From Azoarcus sp. DN11 (GTDB lineage: Bacteria > Pseudomonadota > Gammaproteobacteria > Burkholderiales > Rhodocyclaceae), in assembly GCF_003628555.1 (NCBI RefSeq), contig NZ_CP021731.1:2976001-3040000 (forward strand): 64,000 bases of DNA, read 5' to 3'. The position numbers were made by a program, and so were the translations under genes. Below the pieces are notes generated by a model. The model was not told the DNA's origin, ran no database searches, and worked only from the letters and a program-made list of their open reading frames with translations. Every line of letters begins with the position of its first letter. Positions within the stretch are counted from its first letter, which is position 1. This document shows positions 52,142 to 61,819 of the stretch, piece by piece.

Positions 52142-53722
52142 TCAGCGTGCGAGGAAACGGTTCACCCGACTGGCGGCGATGCGTCCCGGCAAGCCGTTGA
52201 CCCCACCACCCGGGTGGATGCCCGCGCCTCCGAGGAAGAGTCCTGCAACCGGCAGACTGTCCCCACCCAATCCCGCCGCCGGCCTCATCATCGCGGAACG
52301 CGTGGTGCTCGTATCCACATGCACCACGCAGCCGCGATGCACATTAAGCCGTTTCTCCAGGTCCGGCGCGGCCTCGACCCGACGACCGATCTCGAATTCC
52401 TTGAGACCCTGCATGTATTCGGCGGCCTGGTCGATGACCGTCTGCCCTACCCGGTCCCTGATGGCATCCCATCCTTCGCGCGGCTCGACCGGCGTCGCGA
52501 CGGGATAGAGGTAAGCCACGTCCTGCCCCTCGGGCGCCTGCCCAGGGTCGACAGCAGTCGGCACCGTGATCCACATGTAGGGCAGCTTCGACACCTCGCC
52601 GCGCGCGGCGCAGCGGAAGTTGTCGAGCACGGCATCGGAGGTGCCGATCAGGAGGACGCTCTTGCGCAGACTCAGCCCGTCGGCCCGCAGGGCTTCGACG
52701 CGGCGGTAGTTCACCTGGCTACTGAGCGCGACATCGACCTTCAGTGGCGATGCCCCGTGGCCGTTGGCCGGCGCAAGCGCTACGCGAGTTAGCGTGCGCC
52801 GATCGAGCGCCTCGGGCGTAACCATTTCCAGCGCCATCTTCGGGTGGATCGACGCCACCACGGCTTTCGCCGACAGTACACGTCCGTCCTTGAGTCGCAC
52901 CCCCTCCGCCCGACCATCGCCGGCAATGATCTCCGCCACCGGCGCAGACACCAGAATCTCCCCACCCAGCTCGCGCAACCGGGCCGCCAGCGCATCCGAC
53001 AACGCCTGGGTTCCCCCCACGGCGCGGCCCAGCCCGAAGCGATGGATGAAGCCCAACAGCGCGAAGTAGATCCCCGTCGCGTCGTTCGCGATGGGTCCGG
53101 CCGCGCCAAGCAGGCAGCACAGCGCCGACTGTACGACCGGATGCTCGAAGCGCTCCATGATCGACGCGTACGCCGGGCTGCCGATGAGCGCCATGATTTC
53201 CGGTTTCAGATGGCGGTTCCTGAAGACCGCCTTCAGGGCCTGCCATTTCGCGCCCAGGTTGCGCTGCGCGGGGTCGACACGCATCATCGGGATGGCCATG
53301 TCGATGAAGGCATCCACGAGCTTCATCAGCGCCAGGAACTCCTCCGCATCTCGGGACGAGAAGCGCCGGATCTCGGCCGCAGTCTTTTCCGGCTCGCGCC
53401 AGAACACCAGCGAATTGCCATCCGGATGGACGTACACGTATCCCGGGGACATTTCGACCTGACGAAACCCATGGCGCTCGAGCTGCAGCTCCTGCGGCAT
53501 CATGGGATGAACCCTGAGCGACATGAGATCAAGCGCGCAGGGGTTGATCAGATGCCGGGGCGCCTCCGGTATCAGGTAACCGCTGGAGGCCATGCCGCCG
53601 ATCTTCTCGCGGGCCTCGATGACGATGACACGTTTACCTGCCTCGGCCAGATAACAGGCGGCCGCCAAGCCATTGTGCCCGCCACCGACGATCGCCACGT
53701 CATAACTGTTTGCGCCACTCAT
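52142..53722 (-). CDS. FAD-dependent oxidoreductase of the phytoene desaturase type
   Basis: 526 aa. N-terminal dinucleotide motif YDVAIVGGGHNGLAAACYLAEAG with acid E36 region (VIEAREKIGG), and a C-terminal FAD region GLFLGGAGIHPGGGVNGLPG. Related to carotenoid desaturases, though many members act on other lipophilic alkenes or alcohols. The substrate is unknown; a desaturation step in this pathway would fit. Start ATG at 53722. Confidence 0.88.
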   Translation of the reverse strand: MSGANSYDVAIVGGGHNGLAAACYLAEAGKRVIVIEAREKIGGMASSGYLIPEAPRHLINPCALDLMSLRVHPMMPQELQLERHGFRQVEMSPGYVYVHPDGNSLVFWREPEKTAAEIRRFSSRDAEEFLALMKLVDAFIDMAIPMMRVDPAQRNLGAKWQALKAVFRNRHLKPEIMALIGSPAYASIMERFEHPVVQSALCCLLGAAGPIANDATGIYFALLGFIHRFGLGRAVGGTQALSDALAARLRELGGEILVSAPVAEIIAGDGRAEGVRLKDGRVLSAKAVVASIHPKMALEMVTPEALDRRTLTRVALAPANGHGASPLKVDVALSSQVNYRRVEALRADGLSLRKSVLLIGTSDAVLDNFRCAARGEVSKLPYMWITVPTAVDPGQAPEGQDVAYLYPVATPVEPREGWDAIRDRVGQTVIDQAAEYMQGLKEFEIGRRVEAAPDLEKRLNVHRGCVVHVDTSTTRSAMMRPAAGLGGDSLPVAGLFLGGAGIHPGGGVNGLPGRIAASRVNRFLAR

Positions 53723-53911
53723 TCTGTCTCCCTCCGGGGTGTGCCGGATGCGCTTGTTGGTGAAATGCGTCCGATTCGACGAACTAACCGATTGAAGCAC
53801 AGCGCCCCGGCCGGACACGGCGGGGCGGTTTGACGCGGAGTCAAAGCGCAGTGGAAGACGGACGGATGCCGCACACCCGCTCGCCCGCAGCGGCGAGCGG
53901 ACGCGGCGTGC

Positions 53912-54601
53912 TCAGCGGCGGGAAACGCGGCCCTGCATCAGCATGGCGAACATCCGCTCGAGGCGGCGCGGTAGGCTTCGGCGCTCAGGGCCGGCGGGGA
54001 CGAGAATCTCGCTGAGGATGTATCGGACCAGCAGCTCGCAGGTGAGCTCGCGGTCGATCTTGATTCCCGCACGCGACTCCCACGCATCGAAGACCGGCCC
54101 AAGCACGTCCTGGAACCGGATCACCGAGTCGGGGAAGATGCGCTGCAGCCAGCGCATCGCGTACTCCGGCGCAACCACGAGCAGCCGTCGTGCATTGCCG
54201 CGCTCGAGGTAATCATCGACGAATCGCAATACGGCGTCGAAACGCTCGTCCGGATCGGCATACGGGGCAGTCGCCTCGATCAGGGCAGCATGGAAACGAT
54301 CGCGCCGGTGACGTGAAAACGCGTCCAAGAGATCGTCCTGCGACGAAAAATACCGGTAGAACGTCCCACGCGAGATGCCTGCGGTCTGACAAACGTCGAG
54401 GATGTTTACCCGGTCTGCTCCGGACTCGAGAACCACCGCTTCGGTAGCGTCGAAAATGCCCAGGATCGTGCTTTCGGACCGCCTGTTCCGGCGAACCGCC
54501 TTCACGGCCTTGACCGGCGCGGGCTCGGCGCCCTCCTTCGCAGGGGCGGTCGCGCGAGGCTTCTTCACCTTTGCCTTGCCCGCCTCGACTGCTTCCGCCA
54601 T
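53912..54601 (-). CDS. TetR-family regulator (2)
   Basis: 229 aa. A Lys/Ala/Pro-rich tail of about 40 residues precedes the helix-turn-helix (VNILDVCQTAGISRGTFYRYF). The start is taken as the ATG at 54601 (GGGGAG upstream); a GTG seven codons earlier is possible. It diverges from the acyl-CoA synthetase gene, with T-rich motif D in between, so it is a candidate regulator for that promoter and perhaps for the whole A-D set. Confidence 0.9.
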   Translation of the reverse strand: MAEAVEAGKAKVKKPRATAPAKEGAEPAPVKAVKAVRRNRRSESTILGIFDATEAVVLESGADRVNILDVCQTAGISRGTFYRYFSSQDDLLDAFSRHRRDRFHAALIEATAPYADPDERFDAVLRFVDDYLERGNARRLLVVAPEYAMRWLQRIFPDSVIRFQDVLGPVFDAWESRAGIKIDRELTCELLVRYILSEILVPAGPERRSLPRRLERMFAMLMQGRVSRR

Positions 54602-54703
54602 CTCCGCTCCCCGAGAATCCACCGATCGGTGATTGTAGCGTGCCCCAACCGCATGAACATCCGATCCCCCATCAAAATGATCATTACGCTTCCTTATATT
54701 TGA

Positions 54704-54729
54704 CAGTTTTTCTATTTGTGTTTATGTTT
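54704..54729 (+). promoter_or_regulatory. Operator-like T-rich motif upstream of the acyl-CoA synthetase (site D)
   Basis: CAG, five T, CTA, TTTGTGTTTATGTTT; dyad form ACAG-N11-GTGT. It aligns gap-free with sites A, B and C. It lies 62-87 bases before the synthetase ATG and about 100 from the divergent TetR start. Confidence 0.5.
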
Positions 54730-54790
54730 TGCCATCACAACGAAAGCTGCACATCACCCCAACACGGCGAATCGGGACAGGAGACATCAC

Positions 54791-56422
54791 ATGGCAGGCA
54801 TGGGCAATCAGGAAACCTGGTCGGTCGGCCCACAGGATACGGTCATCGCGGCACTCGACCGTGCAGTTGCAAAGCACCCCGAGCGGGTGCTGCTCGACTT
54901 CGGCGGCGAGCTTTACACTTACGGCCAGGTCGACCAGCTTTCGACGCGCCTCGCCCACTCGCTCGCAGCATTGGGCGTCCAGGCCGGGCAGACCGTCCTG
55001 AGCATGCTCGACAACAACATCGATGCAGTCGTGACCTGGCTCGCCATCAACAAACTGTGTGCCGTGAGTGTTCCTGTCAACACTGCGCTGCGGGGCGAGT
55101 TCCTCCGCCATCAGATCGCGGACTCGCAGGCTGCAATCGTGATCTGCGAGGCGGATTACGTCGAACGCATCGCGCAGGTTGCGGACGGATTGCCGGAAAT
55201 GCAGCTGATCCTTCACCGCGCCCACCTCACCAAGGTCCCGGAGTGCCGCGCCCGCATCGCGCCGCTGGACGAACACCGCGGCCGGCGCGACGACGCGATC
55301 GAGACGAAGCCGAATCCCTGGGACCTCGCCTGCATCGTCTATACGTCGGGCACCACCGGGCCGTCCAAGGGCTGCATGCTGAGCTACAACTACATGTGCA
55401 ATCTCGCCCGCCTCCAGCTGCGCGCGGGACCGGCAACCGAGAATGACATCACCATCACCCCGCTGCCGCTCTTCCACATGAACGCGCTGTGTGTCGGCAT
55501 CCTCTCGAACATCATGGTCGGCGCCCGGGTCGCGATCGTACAGCGCTTCTCGGTATCCAATTTCTGGCCCGAAGTCGAGCGCAGCGGCGCCACCATCGCG
55601 TCGATCCTCGGCAGCATGGGCGGACTGCTCGCCCAGGCGCCGGACAACGAGTCGATGAAACGTTGCGTCGGACAAATCCACACCGTGCGCGGCAACCCCT
55701 TCACCGAGGAATCAAAGAAGATCTGGCGCGAACGCTTCGGCGCCAAGCAGGTGGGCGGCAATGGCTACGGCCTCACCGAAGCGAGCGTCATTACCTCGCT
55801 ACCCGGCGGCGAGTACGCAGCGCCCGGCTCCTCCGGGAAGCGCATCCCCGACTTCGACGTGCGCATCGTCGACGACCTCGATCGCGAGCTTCCGGCCAAC
55901 ACGCCAGGCGAGATCGTCGTTCGCCCCCTGCGCCCCGACATCATGTTCATGGGCTACTGGGGACGCCCCGCCGACACCATGAAGCTGCTGCGCAACATGT
56001 GGTTCCACACCGGCGACATCGGAAAATTCGACGAAGAAGGTTTCTTCTATTTCGTGGACCGCAAGAAGGACTACCTGCGCCGGCGCGGCGAAAACATCTC
56101 TAGCTTCGAGATGGAAGCCGCCTTCGCAGCGCATCCGGCCATCGAAGAAGTTGCGGTCCACGCCGTGCCTTCCGACAAGGGCGAGGATGACGTCAAGGTC
56201 ACCGCGATTCTCAAGCCCGGCAGCGCCCTCATGCCCGAAGAATTGTTCAAGTGGGCAATCGACTCCGTTCCCTATTACGCCCTCCCCCGCTATATCGAAT
56301 TCCGCAGCTCGATGCCCAAGAACCCGCAGGGCCGGGTGCTGAAGTACCAGCTGCGCGAAGAGGGCAAGACGCCAACGACCTGGGATCTGGAAGAGACCGA
56401 CATCAAGGTCAGCAAGCGCTGA
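54791..56422 (+). CDS. Acyl-CoA synthetase (AMP-forming)
   Basis: 543 aa. The AMP-binding signature YTSGTTGPSKGCML and the C-terminal YFVDRKKDYLRRRGENIS and PKNPQGRVLKYQLR (catalytic Lys) are intact. It activates a carboxylic acid as the CoA thioester, probably the entry to the beta-oxidation-like part of the pathway. The ATG at 54791 is preceded by CAGGAGACATC. It heads a plus-strand set with a VOC protein (35-base gap) and a GGDEF/EAL gene. Confidence 0.95.
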   Translation: MAGMGNQETWSVGPQDTVIAALDRAVAKHPERVLLDFGGELYTYGQVDQLSTRLAHSLAALGVQAGQTVLSMLDNNIDAVVTWLAINKLCAVSVPVNTALRGEFLRHQIADSQAAIVICEADYVERIAQVADGLPEMQLILHRAHLTKVPECRARIAPLDEHRGRRDDAIETKPNPWDLACIVYTSGTTGPSKGCMLSYNYMCNLARLQLRAGPATENDITITPLPLFHMNALCVGILSNIMVGARVAIVQRFSVSNFWPEVERSGATIASILGSMGGLLAQAPDNESMKRCVGQIHTVRGNPFTEESKKIWRERFGAKQVGGNGYGLTEASVITSLPGGEYAAPGSSGKRIPDFDVRIVDDLDRELPANTPGEIVVRPLRPDIMFMGYWGRPADTMKLLRNMWFHTGDIGKFDEEGFFYFVDRKKDYLRRRGENISSFEMEAAFAAHPAIEEVAVHAVPSDKGEDDVKVTAILKPGSALMPEELFKWAIDSVPYYALPRYIEFRSSMPKNPQGRVLKYQLREEGKTPTTWDLEETDIKVSKR

Positions 56423-56457
56423 TCCCCATAGGGCAGAAAAACAGAGAGGAAGACACC

Positions 56458-56850
56458 ATGAGCATCTTTACCCACGTCACGCTCGGGACGCGCGACATCG
56501 CGCGCGCGAAGACCTTCTACGATCAGGTTCTCGAACCGCTGCAGTTCAAGTGCCTGCTTGAGGTCGAAGGCAAGGCCTGCGGCTGGGGTATCGATGCACC
56601 GCAGTTCATGATCCTCTACCCCCGTAACGGGGAACCCGCCACTATCGGTAACGGCATGACCATCGGCCTCGGAGCCCCGAACCGCGCTGCCGTGCGCGAG
56701 TTCCATCGGCGCGCGCTTGAACTCGGGGGTACCTGCGAAGGCGCCCCTGGCCCCCGACCTTTCGCGCCGCATGCCTACGCCGCATACATACGCGACCTCG
56801 ACGGAAACAAGCTCGTGGCCTCCTGCCGCAAATGTGAAGAAGAGGGATAG
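56458..56850 (+). CDS. VOC (glyoxalase/bleomycin-resistance fold) protein
   Basis: 130 aa, single VOC unit: IFTHVTLGTRDIARAKTFYD, then MTIGLGAPNR, and ending AYIRDLDGNKLVASCRK. Metal ligands expected near the N-terminal H and in the C-terminal part; one usual Glu seems replaced (GNKLVASC). Could be a small isomerase or dioxygenase-like enzyme on a CoA ester or a binding protein. It follows the synthetase by 35 bases with GAGAGGAAG upstream. Confidence 0.85.
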   Translation: MSIFTHVTLGTRDIARAKTFYDQVLEPLQFKCLLEVEGKACGWGIDAPQFMILYPRNGEPATIGNGMTIGLGAPNRAAVREFHRRALELGGTCEGAPGPRPFAPHAYAAYIRDLDGNKLVASCRKCEEEG

Positions 56851-56864
56851 GCTGTCTATACTGA

Positions 56865-58811
56865 ATGATGAGTACGCCAGCCAATGCTCAAATTGCACGA
56901 CCCAACGCTTCGGCGACGATAGCCGACAACGAGAAGGAACTGCTTCGCGTCAACCGCGCCCTGAAGACGCTCAGCGCAGGCAACAGGACGCTGTTGCGGG
57001 CCAGCGATGAGGCCGAACTGGTGAATGCGATGTGCCGCGTCATCGTCGAGCAAGGCGGCTACCGCATGAGCTACGTCGGCTACGTACAGCACGATGAGCG
57101 AAAATCCGTCTCCCTGGCGGCGTTCGGTTTCGACGACCACTATGAGCAGGAGGAGGAGACGCTTCGAAACCTGTATGCGAGCTGGGCCGACAACGAGTTC
57201 GGTCACAGCGTGACCGGTATTTCAATCCGCACGGGCAAACCGTGTATCGTGCGCCACCTGCTGACCGACCCCGATCACGCACCGTGGCACGCGGAGGCGC
57301 TTCGCTTTCACTACGCATCCGCCAGCGCCTTTCCGCTGCACGTCGACGGCGAGGTGATCGGCACGTTGGGGATTGCGGCCTCGGAGCCGGACGCCTTCGA
57401 TGACGCCGAAGTAAAACTGCTCGCGGAGTTGGCCGACGACCTCGCTTACGGCATCGGCAACCTGCGCTCGCGGCTTCGCCGCCAGGAGGCTGAAGCTACC
57501 ATTCACCGCATGGCCTACTGCGATGCGCTGACCGGTCTACCCAATCGGGCGAGCTTATGCGAGCGGTTCGAGTCCGTTCTTGCTACCGCGGTTGCGCAGA
57601 ACCAGCCGCTCGCGCTCATGATCGTAAGCCTCGACCATCTGCAGGAAGTCAATGACACCCTGGGCTACGCTCAAGGCGATCGGCTCATCCAGACATTCGC
57701 GCGCCGACTGATCGAGGCCAAGCTTGCCGAAACAGTCGCCCGGGTGGGCGAAGGCGAATTCGCGCTGCTGTTGCCGAATGCCGATTCGGCTCGCTCCTCC
57801 GCGACGGCACAGCAGCTTTCGAAGTTGTTGCACACCTCGATCGACGTCGAGGGGTTGGCGTTCGATGTACACACTCACACCGGTCTGGCCCTGTTTCCCG
57901 GCCATGGGGCGGACGCGGAGGTGTTACTACGACGCGCTCGCGTGGCGATGCGCGATGCGATGCAGGCCGGTCGGGACTACGCGGTCTTTGCACCGGCGCT
58001 CGATCAGGAAGCCTCGCGCAGGCTGGCGTTGATGGGGGAGCTGCGCCACGCGATCGAGAGGCACCAACTCGCGCTCCAGCTTCAGCCCAAGCTGCACCTG
58101 GCTTCGGCAGCGATCTGTGGCGCCGAGGCACTGGTTCGGTGGAAGCATCCACTGCTCGGCCAGGTCCCGACGTTCGAGTTCATCACGCTCGCGGAACAGG
58201 CGGGAATGATCACCCCCGTCACTCACTGGGTTCTCGAAGCGACGTTCCGCCAGCGCTACGCGTGGCACATGGCAGGAATCGAACTGCCGCTGTCGGTGAA
58301 TCTCTCGGCGCACGATCTGCGCGACCCGACGCTGCTCGACAAGCTCAAGGGCCTGGTCGAGACCTGGGGAGCCCAGCCAGGCTGGATTCAGCTGGAGCTG
58401 ACGGAGAGCGCGCTGATGGTGGACGCCTCGGCCGCGGTCGAGATCCTTCACTCCCTGAAGCGGCTGGGTTTTCAACTTGCCATCGACGACTTCGGTGCCG
58501 GCTATTCGAGCCTGGGTTATCTGCATCGCCTGCCCGTCGATGCCATCAAGATTGACCAGTCGTTTGTCATCCCGCTGGTACAGAGCGAGGATTGCGCGAC
58601 CATCGTCAGCTCGGCCGCACAGATGGCGCACAAGCTGGGCTTCGAAGTTGTGGCAGAGGGCGTGGAAAGCCAGGATGCGTTGCGGCGCGTGACGGAACTG
58701 GGATGTGATATCGCGCAGGGCCATTTTGTGAGCCATCCGATGGCGGCCGACCAGTTCGGGGCGTGGCGGGCCGCTTCGCCCTGGTCGAGCCCGGCTTCAC
58801 TCGCGCACTGA
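56865..58811 (+). CDS. GAF-GGDEF-EAL signalling protein, probable c-di-GMP phosphodiesterase
   Basis: 648 aa. Residues about 30-205 are a GAF sensor domain. Residues 215-375 are a GGDEF domain with a degraded active site (GEGEF in [13 protein letters not shown]), so it is unlikely to make c-di-GMP. The EAL domain from about 395 has [37 protein letters not shown] and VVAEGVES, so hydrolysis of c-di-GMP is likely. No membrane helices, so cytoplasmic. Fourteen bases after the VOC gene, though a TATACT box just before its start may give it its own promoter. Confidence 0.92.
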   Translation: MMSTPANAQIARPNASATIADNEKELLRVNRALKTLSAGNRTLLRASDEAELVNAMCRVIVEQGGYRMSYVGYVQHDERKSVSLAAFGFDDHYEQEEETLRNLYASWADNEFGHSVTGISIRTGKPCIVRHLLTDPDHAPWHAEALRFHYASASAFPLHVDGEVIGTLGIAASEPDAFDDAEVKLLAELADDLAYGIGNLRSRLRRQEAEATIHRMAYCDALTGLPNRASLCERFESVLATAVAQNQPLALMIVSLDHLQEVNDTLGYAQGDRLIQTFARRLIEAKLAETVARVGEGEFALLLPNADSARSSATAQQLSKLLHTSIDVEGLAFDVHTHTGLALFPGHGADAEVLLRRARVAMRDAMQAGRDYAVFAPALDQEASRRLALMGELRHAIERHQLALQLQPKLHLASAAICGAEALVRWKHPLLGQVPTFEFITLAEQAGMITPVTHWVLEATFRQRYAWHMAGIELPLSVNLSAHDLRDPTLLDKLKGLVETWGAQPGWIQLELTESALMVDASAAVEILHSLKRLGFQLAIDDFGAGYSSLGYLHRLPVDAIKIDQSFVIPLVQSEDCATIVSSAAQMAHKLGFEVVAEGVESQDALRRVTELGCDIAQGHFVSHPMAADQFGAWRAASPWSSPASLAH

Positions 58812-58830
58812 GCCCGCGCGGGGCGTTTTT
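58812..58830 (+). terminator. Short GC hairpin with T5
   Basis: GCCC, 5-base loop, GGGC, G, then five T, immediately after the EAL gene stop. A short stem, but the position and T run fit termination. Confidence 0.55.
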
Positions 58831-58989
58831 ACCCATTGCGCGATGCCCGGCAAAGACTCACATAGATCTCAACCACCTCCGTTGCACCGACCGTCAATCG
58901 CCGATCCTGGCTGCTTTTCCCGATACCGTCGCACGTCCGGCGGTAGCGCGACGTCCGGCCGGGCAGCGCGGAGCCAACAGGGAATTAGC

Positions 58990-59628
58990 ATGCAGAACAA
59001 GTTCAACGAAACGGACAAAACGTCCGGTAGCGAGATCCTCCACGTCGCCGCGTGTCACTTGCCGACACCGTGGGCGACATTCGAACTCCACGGTTTCGAA
59101 GAAGTCGCCAGCGGACGCGAGCACGTCGCCCTGACGCTCGGCGCGGTGACCGACGGGGCGCCGGTGCTCACCCGCGTCCATTCCGAATGCCTGACCGGCG
59201 ACGCGTTGTTCAGCCAGCGCTGCGACTGCGGCCCGCAGCTCGAAGCGGCGCTCGCCGCAATCGCCACCGAAGGCCGCGGCGTGCTGCTGTACCTGCGCCA
59301 GGAAGGCCGCGGGATCGGGCTGCTGAACAAGATCCGCGCGTACGCGCTGCAGGACCAAGGCGCCGACACCGTCGAGGCCAACGAACGTCTCGGCTTTCCC
59401 GCGGATAGGCGCGACTACTCGGTCGCGGCGGCGATGCTGCGCAGCCTCGGCATCGCGACGCTGAAGCTGATGACGAACAATCCCCGGAAGGTGCACGCGC
59501 TGGAGCGCTACGACATTGCGGTCGCCGAGCGCGTCCCCCACATCATCGAGCCGAACCCCCACAACGCCGGCTACCTGCGCACGAAGGCGGAGCGGCTCGG
59601 CCATCTGTTCCCTTGGCCGGAAGCTTGA
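58990..59628 (+). CDS. ribA: GTP cyclohydrolase II
   Basis: 212 aa. The zinc Cys set [16 protein letters not shown] and active-site [16 protein letters not shown] are intact, plus [13 protein letters not shown] near the end. It opens GTP as the first step to riboflavin. A start at 58990 gives normal family length; the longer frame to 58843 is not homologous. Stand-alone, without the DHBP synthase domain. With many flavoproteins encoded nearby, an extra supply of flavin is conceivable. The 180 bases upstream hold no gene. Confidence 0.93.
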   Translation: MQNKFNETDKTSGSEILHVAACHLPTPWATFELHGFEEVASGREHVALTLGAVTDGAPVLTRVHSECLTGDALFSQRCDCGPQLEAALAAIATEGRGVLLYLRQEGRGIGLLNKIRAYALQDQGADTVEANERLGFPADRRDYSVAAAMLRSLGIATLKLMTNNPRKVHALERYDIAVAERVPHIIEPNPHNAGYLRTKAERLGHLFPWPEA

Positions 59629-60540
59629 TCGGGGCGCATGTGTGCTCTGGACATTACGGCCCAAGGCTTCAATCGCGCCCAAACGAGCCAGTTGCGAAAG
59701 CGACGACTCCCTCTTCGCATGCCCGTACGTCAAGAGTATTTCGCGTAATTCAATTTGGTTGCAGCTACGCAGCGGGATTGGACCGAGACCGCAGCCTTGA
59801 GCGCGGGCACTGTGGTGGGCGCGCCGCCGTTCGCAGCTAGACGCAACAGTGAGCACGACATTTCACTTCTTGAAGTGAAACCGGTCACCGCGAGGCGACC
59901 GGTTTGGATTCGTCGCCGCTGTATCGTTTTCGCGCCCAACCAGAGGCAGGAGCTATCTCAGAGGCTGACCGGTCGCAACGCCCGGCTCGGCTTGGTCAAC
60001 GGTGTGGATTCACGTCTCGCGCGCCGGCAGTCCGCCCGGGACAATCCGCAGGGCAACCACACCCGGCCATTGTCGCTGACATAGGCGACCTGATGGTCGC
60101 CGCTGTCGAGCACCTAGCCTCCTGCCCAATTGCCGGCGCCAGGCGCATACTCCGCGACAAAAGTACGCACGCACCAGCGCGCCTCATGCATCGAGGCGAC
60201 TGGTGTCAATCGGTTGGCAATTCCCAGCAGCGGCAGGCCGGGATCCTGGCCGAGGTCCGGATTGCCGCGTGTGAGGAGTGCTACCAGCAACGGATGCATA
60301 TGCCCCACTACACCATGGCAACCTCGTCGGCCTCGCGGTCGGCCTCGCGGTCGGCGTCACGGGCTCGGAACGCGCCTCGGCGCGACGCTGATATGAATCT
60401 CGCTCCAACTGCCGAAACCCGCGAATCCTGACCGTCCGGTGGCCCACCCATGCCCGTCGATCAGTGCATCGCACACGCGGGGACGCTAACCGTCTTGACC
60501 TGTGCACGCTACCTGAAACAGATGCAACCAGGAGAACGGC
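59629..60540. other. 900-bp stretch without a convincing gene
   Basis: Short open frames only. A minus-strand frame at 60114-60308 ending RWCVRTFVAEYAPGAGNW has a protein-like look but no start or ribosome site I trust, so it may be a gene relic. The stretch contains the paired inverted repeats at 59861-59905 and a short GGCCTCGCGGTC direct repeat near 60330. Probably a scar zone between the catabolic region and the ICE-related DNA. Confidence 0.5.
59861..59905. repeat. Two abutting perfect inverted repeats
   Basis: TTTCACTTC-TT-GAAGTGAAA (59861-59880) shares its last three A with AAACCGGTC-N10-GACCGGTTT (59878-59905). The second could serve as a two-way terminator for ribA. The first may be a protein-binding site. 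Confidence 0.6.
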
Positions 60541-61458
60541 ATGACCGGCACTATCCTCATCGGAACAGCCTCATGGACCGACAAGACCCTCATCGAGTCC
60601 GGACTCTTCTACCCCGACGAAGTGAAGACCCCAGCGGGCCGTCTCCATTACTACGCCACCCAATTTCCAGTCGTGGAGGCGGACAGCTCCTATTACGCCA
60701 TGCCCTCGGTGAGAAACGCCTTGTTGTGGGTCGAGAGAACACCTCCCGACTTCACCTTTGACGTAAAGGCGTTTCGCCTTTTCACGCAACACCAGACCGA
60801 TCCGCAGGCATTACCAAAGGACATCCGGGATGCTCTGGGAGCAGTGCAGAAGAAGAACGTGTATTACAGGGACCTACCGCCAGAGCTCAAGGATGAATTA
60901 TGGACTCGGTTTGCAATGGCCGTGGAACCGTTACGTGCAGCCCAAAAGCTCGGGGTGGTTCTATTCCAGTTCCCGCCCTGGTTCGTGCCCTCCAGGGCGG
61001 CTTTCGATCACATACTGGAATGCGCTGAACAGCTCCGGGGATTTCAAGTGGCGGTGGAGTTCCGGAACCGGACTTGGTTTGAGGGCGATCGGGCAGCCCA
61101 GGTGATGGCGTTTGAACGGGAACATCGGTTGGCACACGTCGTCGTCGATGAACCCCAAGGCTTTGCCAGCAGTGTCCCGGCACTTTGGGAGGTGACGTGC
61201 CCGCACGTGGCGATTGTCCGGTTTCACGGGAGAAACACCGACACCTGGGACAAGAAAGGACTGAGCTCGTCCGGGGAACGGTTCAACTACCTCTATGCCG
61301 ATGCGGAGTTGACCGAGTTGGCTCAGAAGGTCCGACAGCTGGCGCGGGAGGCCAAGTCCGTCCATGCCGTTTTCAACAACAACTTCGGTGACTATGCGCA
61401 ACGGAACGCGGCCCAATTCCGGCAGATGGTCGCGAGAGCTATGACCGAACCCCGATAG
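60541..61458 (+). CDS. DUF72 (YecE-like) protein
   Basis: 305 aa, TIM-barrel type family of unknown function. It starts ILIGTASWTDKTLIESGLFY and includes VEADSSYYAMPS, VEFRNRTWFEG and VFNNNFGDYAQRNA, all typical. AGGAG precedes the ATG. Family members are widespread in bacteria without a settled role. It is directly followed by a RES-domain fragment, so it may have arrived with transferred DNA. Confidence 0.9.
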   Translation: MTGTILIGTASWTDKTLIESGLFYPDEVKTPAGRLHYYATQFPVVEADSSYYAMPSVRNALLWVERTPPDFTFDVKAFRLFTQHQTDPQALPKDIRDALGAVQKKNVYYRDLPPELKDELWTRFAMAVEPLRAAQKLGVVLFQFPPWFVPSRAAFDHILECAEQLRGFQVAVEFRNRTWFEGDRAAQVMAFEREHRLAHVVVDEPQGFASSVPALWEVTCPHVAIVRFHGRNTDTWDKKGLSSSGERFNYLYADAELTELAQKVRQLAREAKSVHAVFNNNFGDYAQRNAAQFRQMVARAMTEPR

Positions 61459-61459
61459 C

Positions 61460-61750
61460 AACCTGCGGGCCTTGGGACTGATGCGCTCGCAGCTTCTCGA
61501 GCCGGGACCGGCGCACTATGACCGCACCGCCTCCTGGGCCTCGACCCTCCATGCAGCCTGCCCCGATGCCGACGGTCTGATCTGGCGATCGCGCCAGCAC
61601 GACGACAGCGAATGCCTGCTTCTCTCTGGCGACCGCGTTGGTGAGGCGGAGCTGGTCGTCAGCGAGCGAATGAGCTTCGAACCGCCGAACGGGTGGCAGA
61701 CCCTTCTCGCCGCGGCCGCACAGGCAGGCTTCGTTATCACCGAGAACTGA
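61460..61750 (+). pseudogene. RES-domain protein fragment (C-terminal part)
   Basis: The frame reads YDRTASWASTLHAACPDADG, LIWRSRQHDDSECLLLSGDRV, the middle and end of a RES domain (NAD+ phosphorylase toxins, partner of Xre/MbcA antitoxins). The N-terminal half with its key Arg is missing, and no antitoxin gene adjoins it. It starts directly after the DUF72 stop without a good start codon. The product, if any, should be inactive. Confidence 0.6.
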
Positions 61751-61819
61751 AATACGCTTCGCGCTGCCGGTTGTGACTGGCCGACCTCAGCGCAAGCAGG
61801 ATGAGACAGGGGCAATCGT

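Noticed and set aside
60320..60360. Short GGCCTCGCGGTC repeats as a CRISPR array
   Set aside because: Only two to three tandem units without spacers of constant size, and no cas gene in the window.
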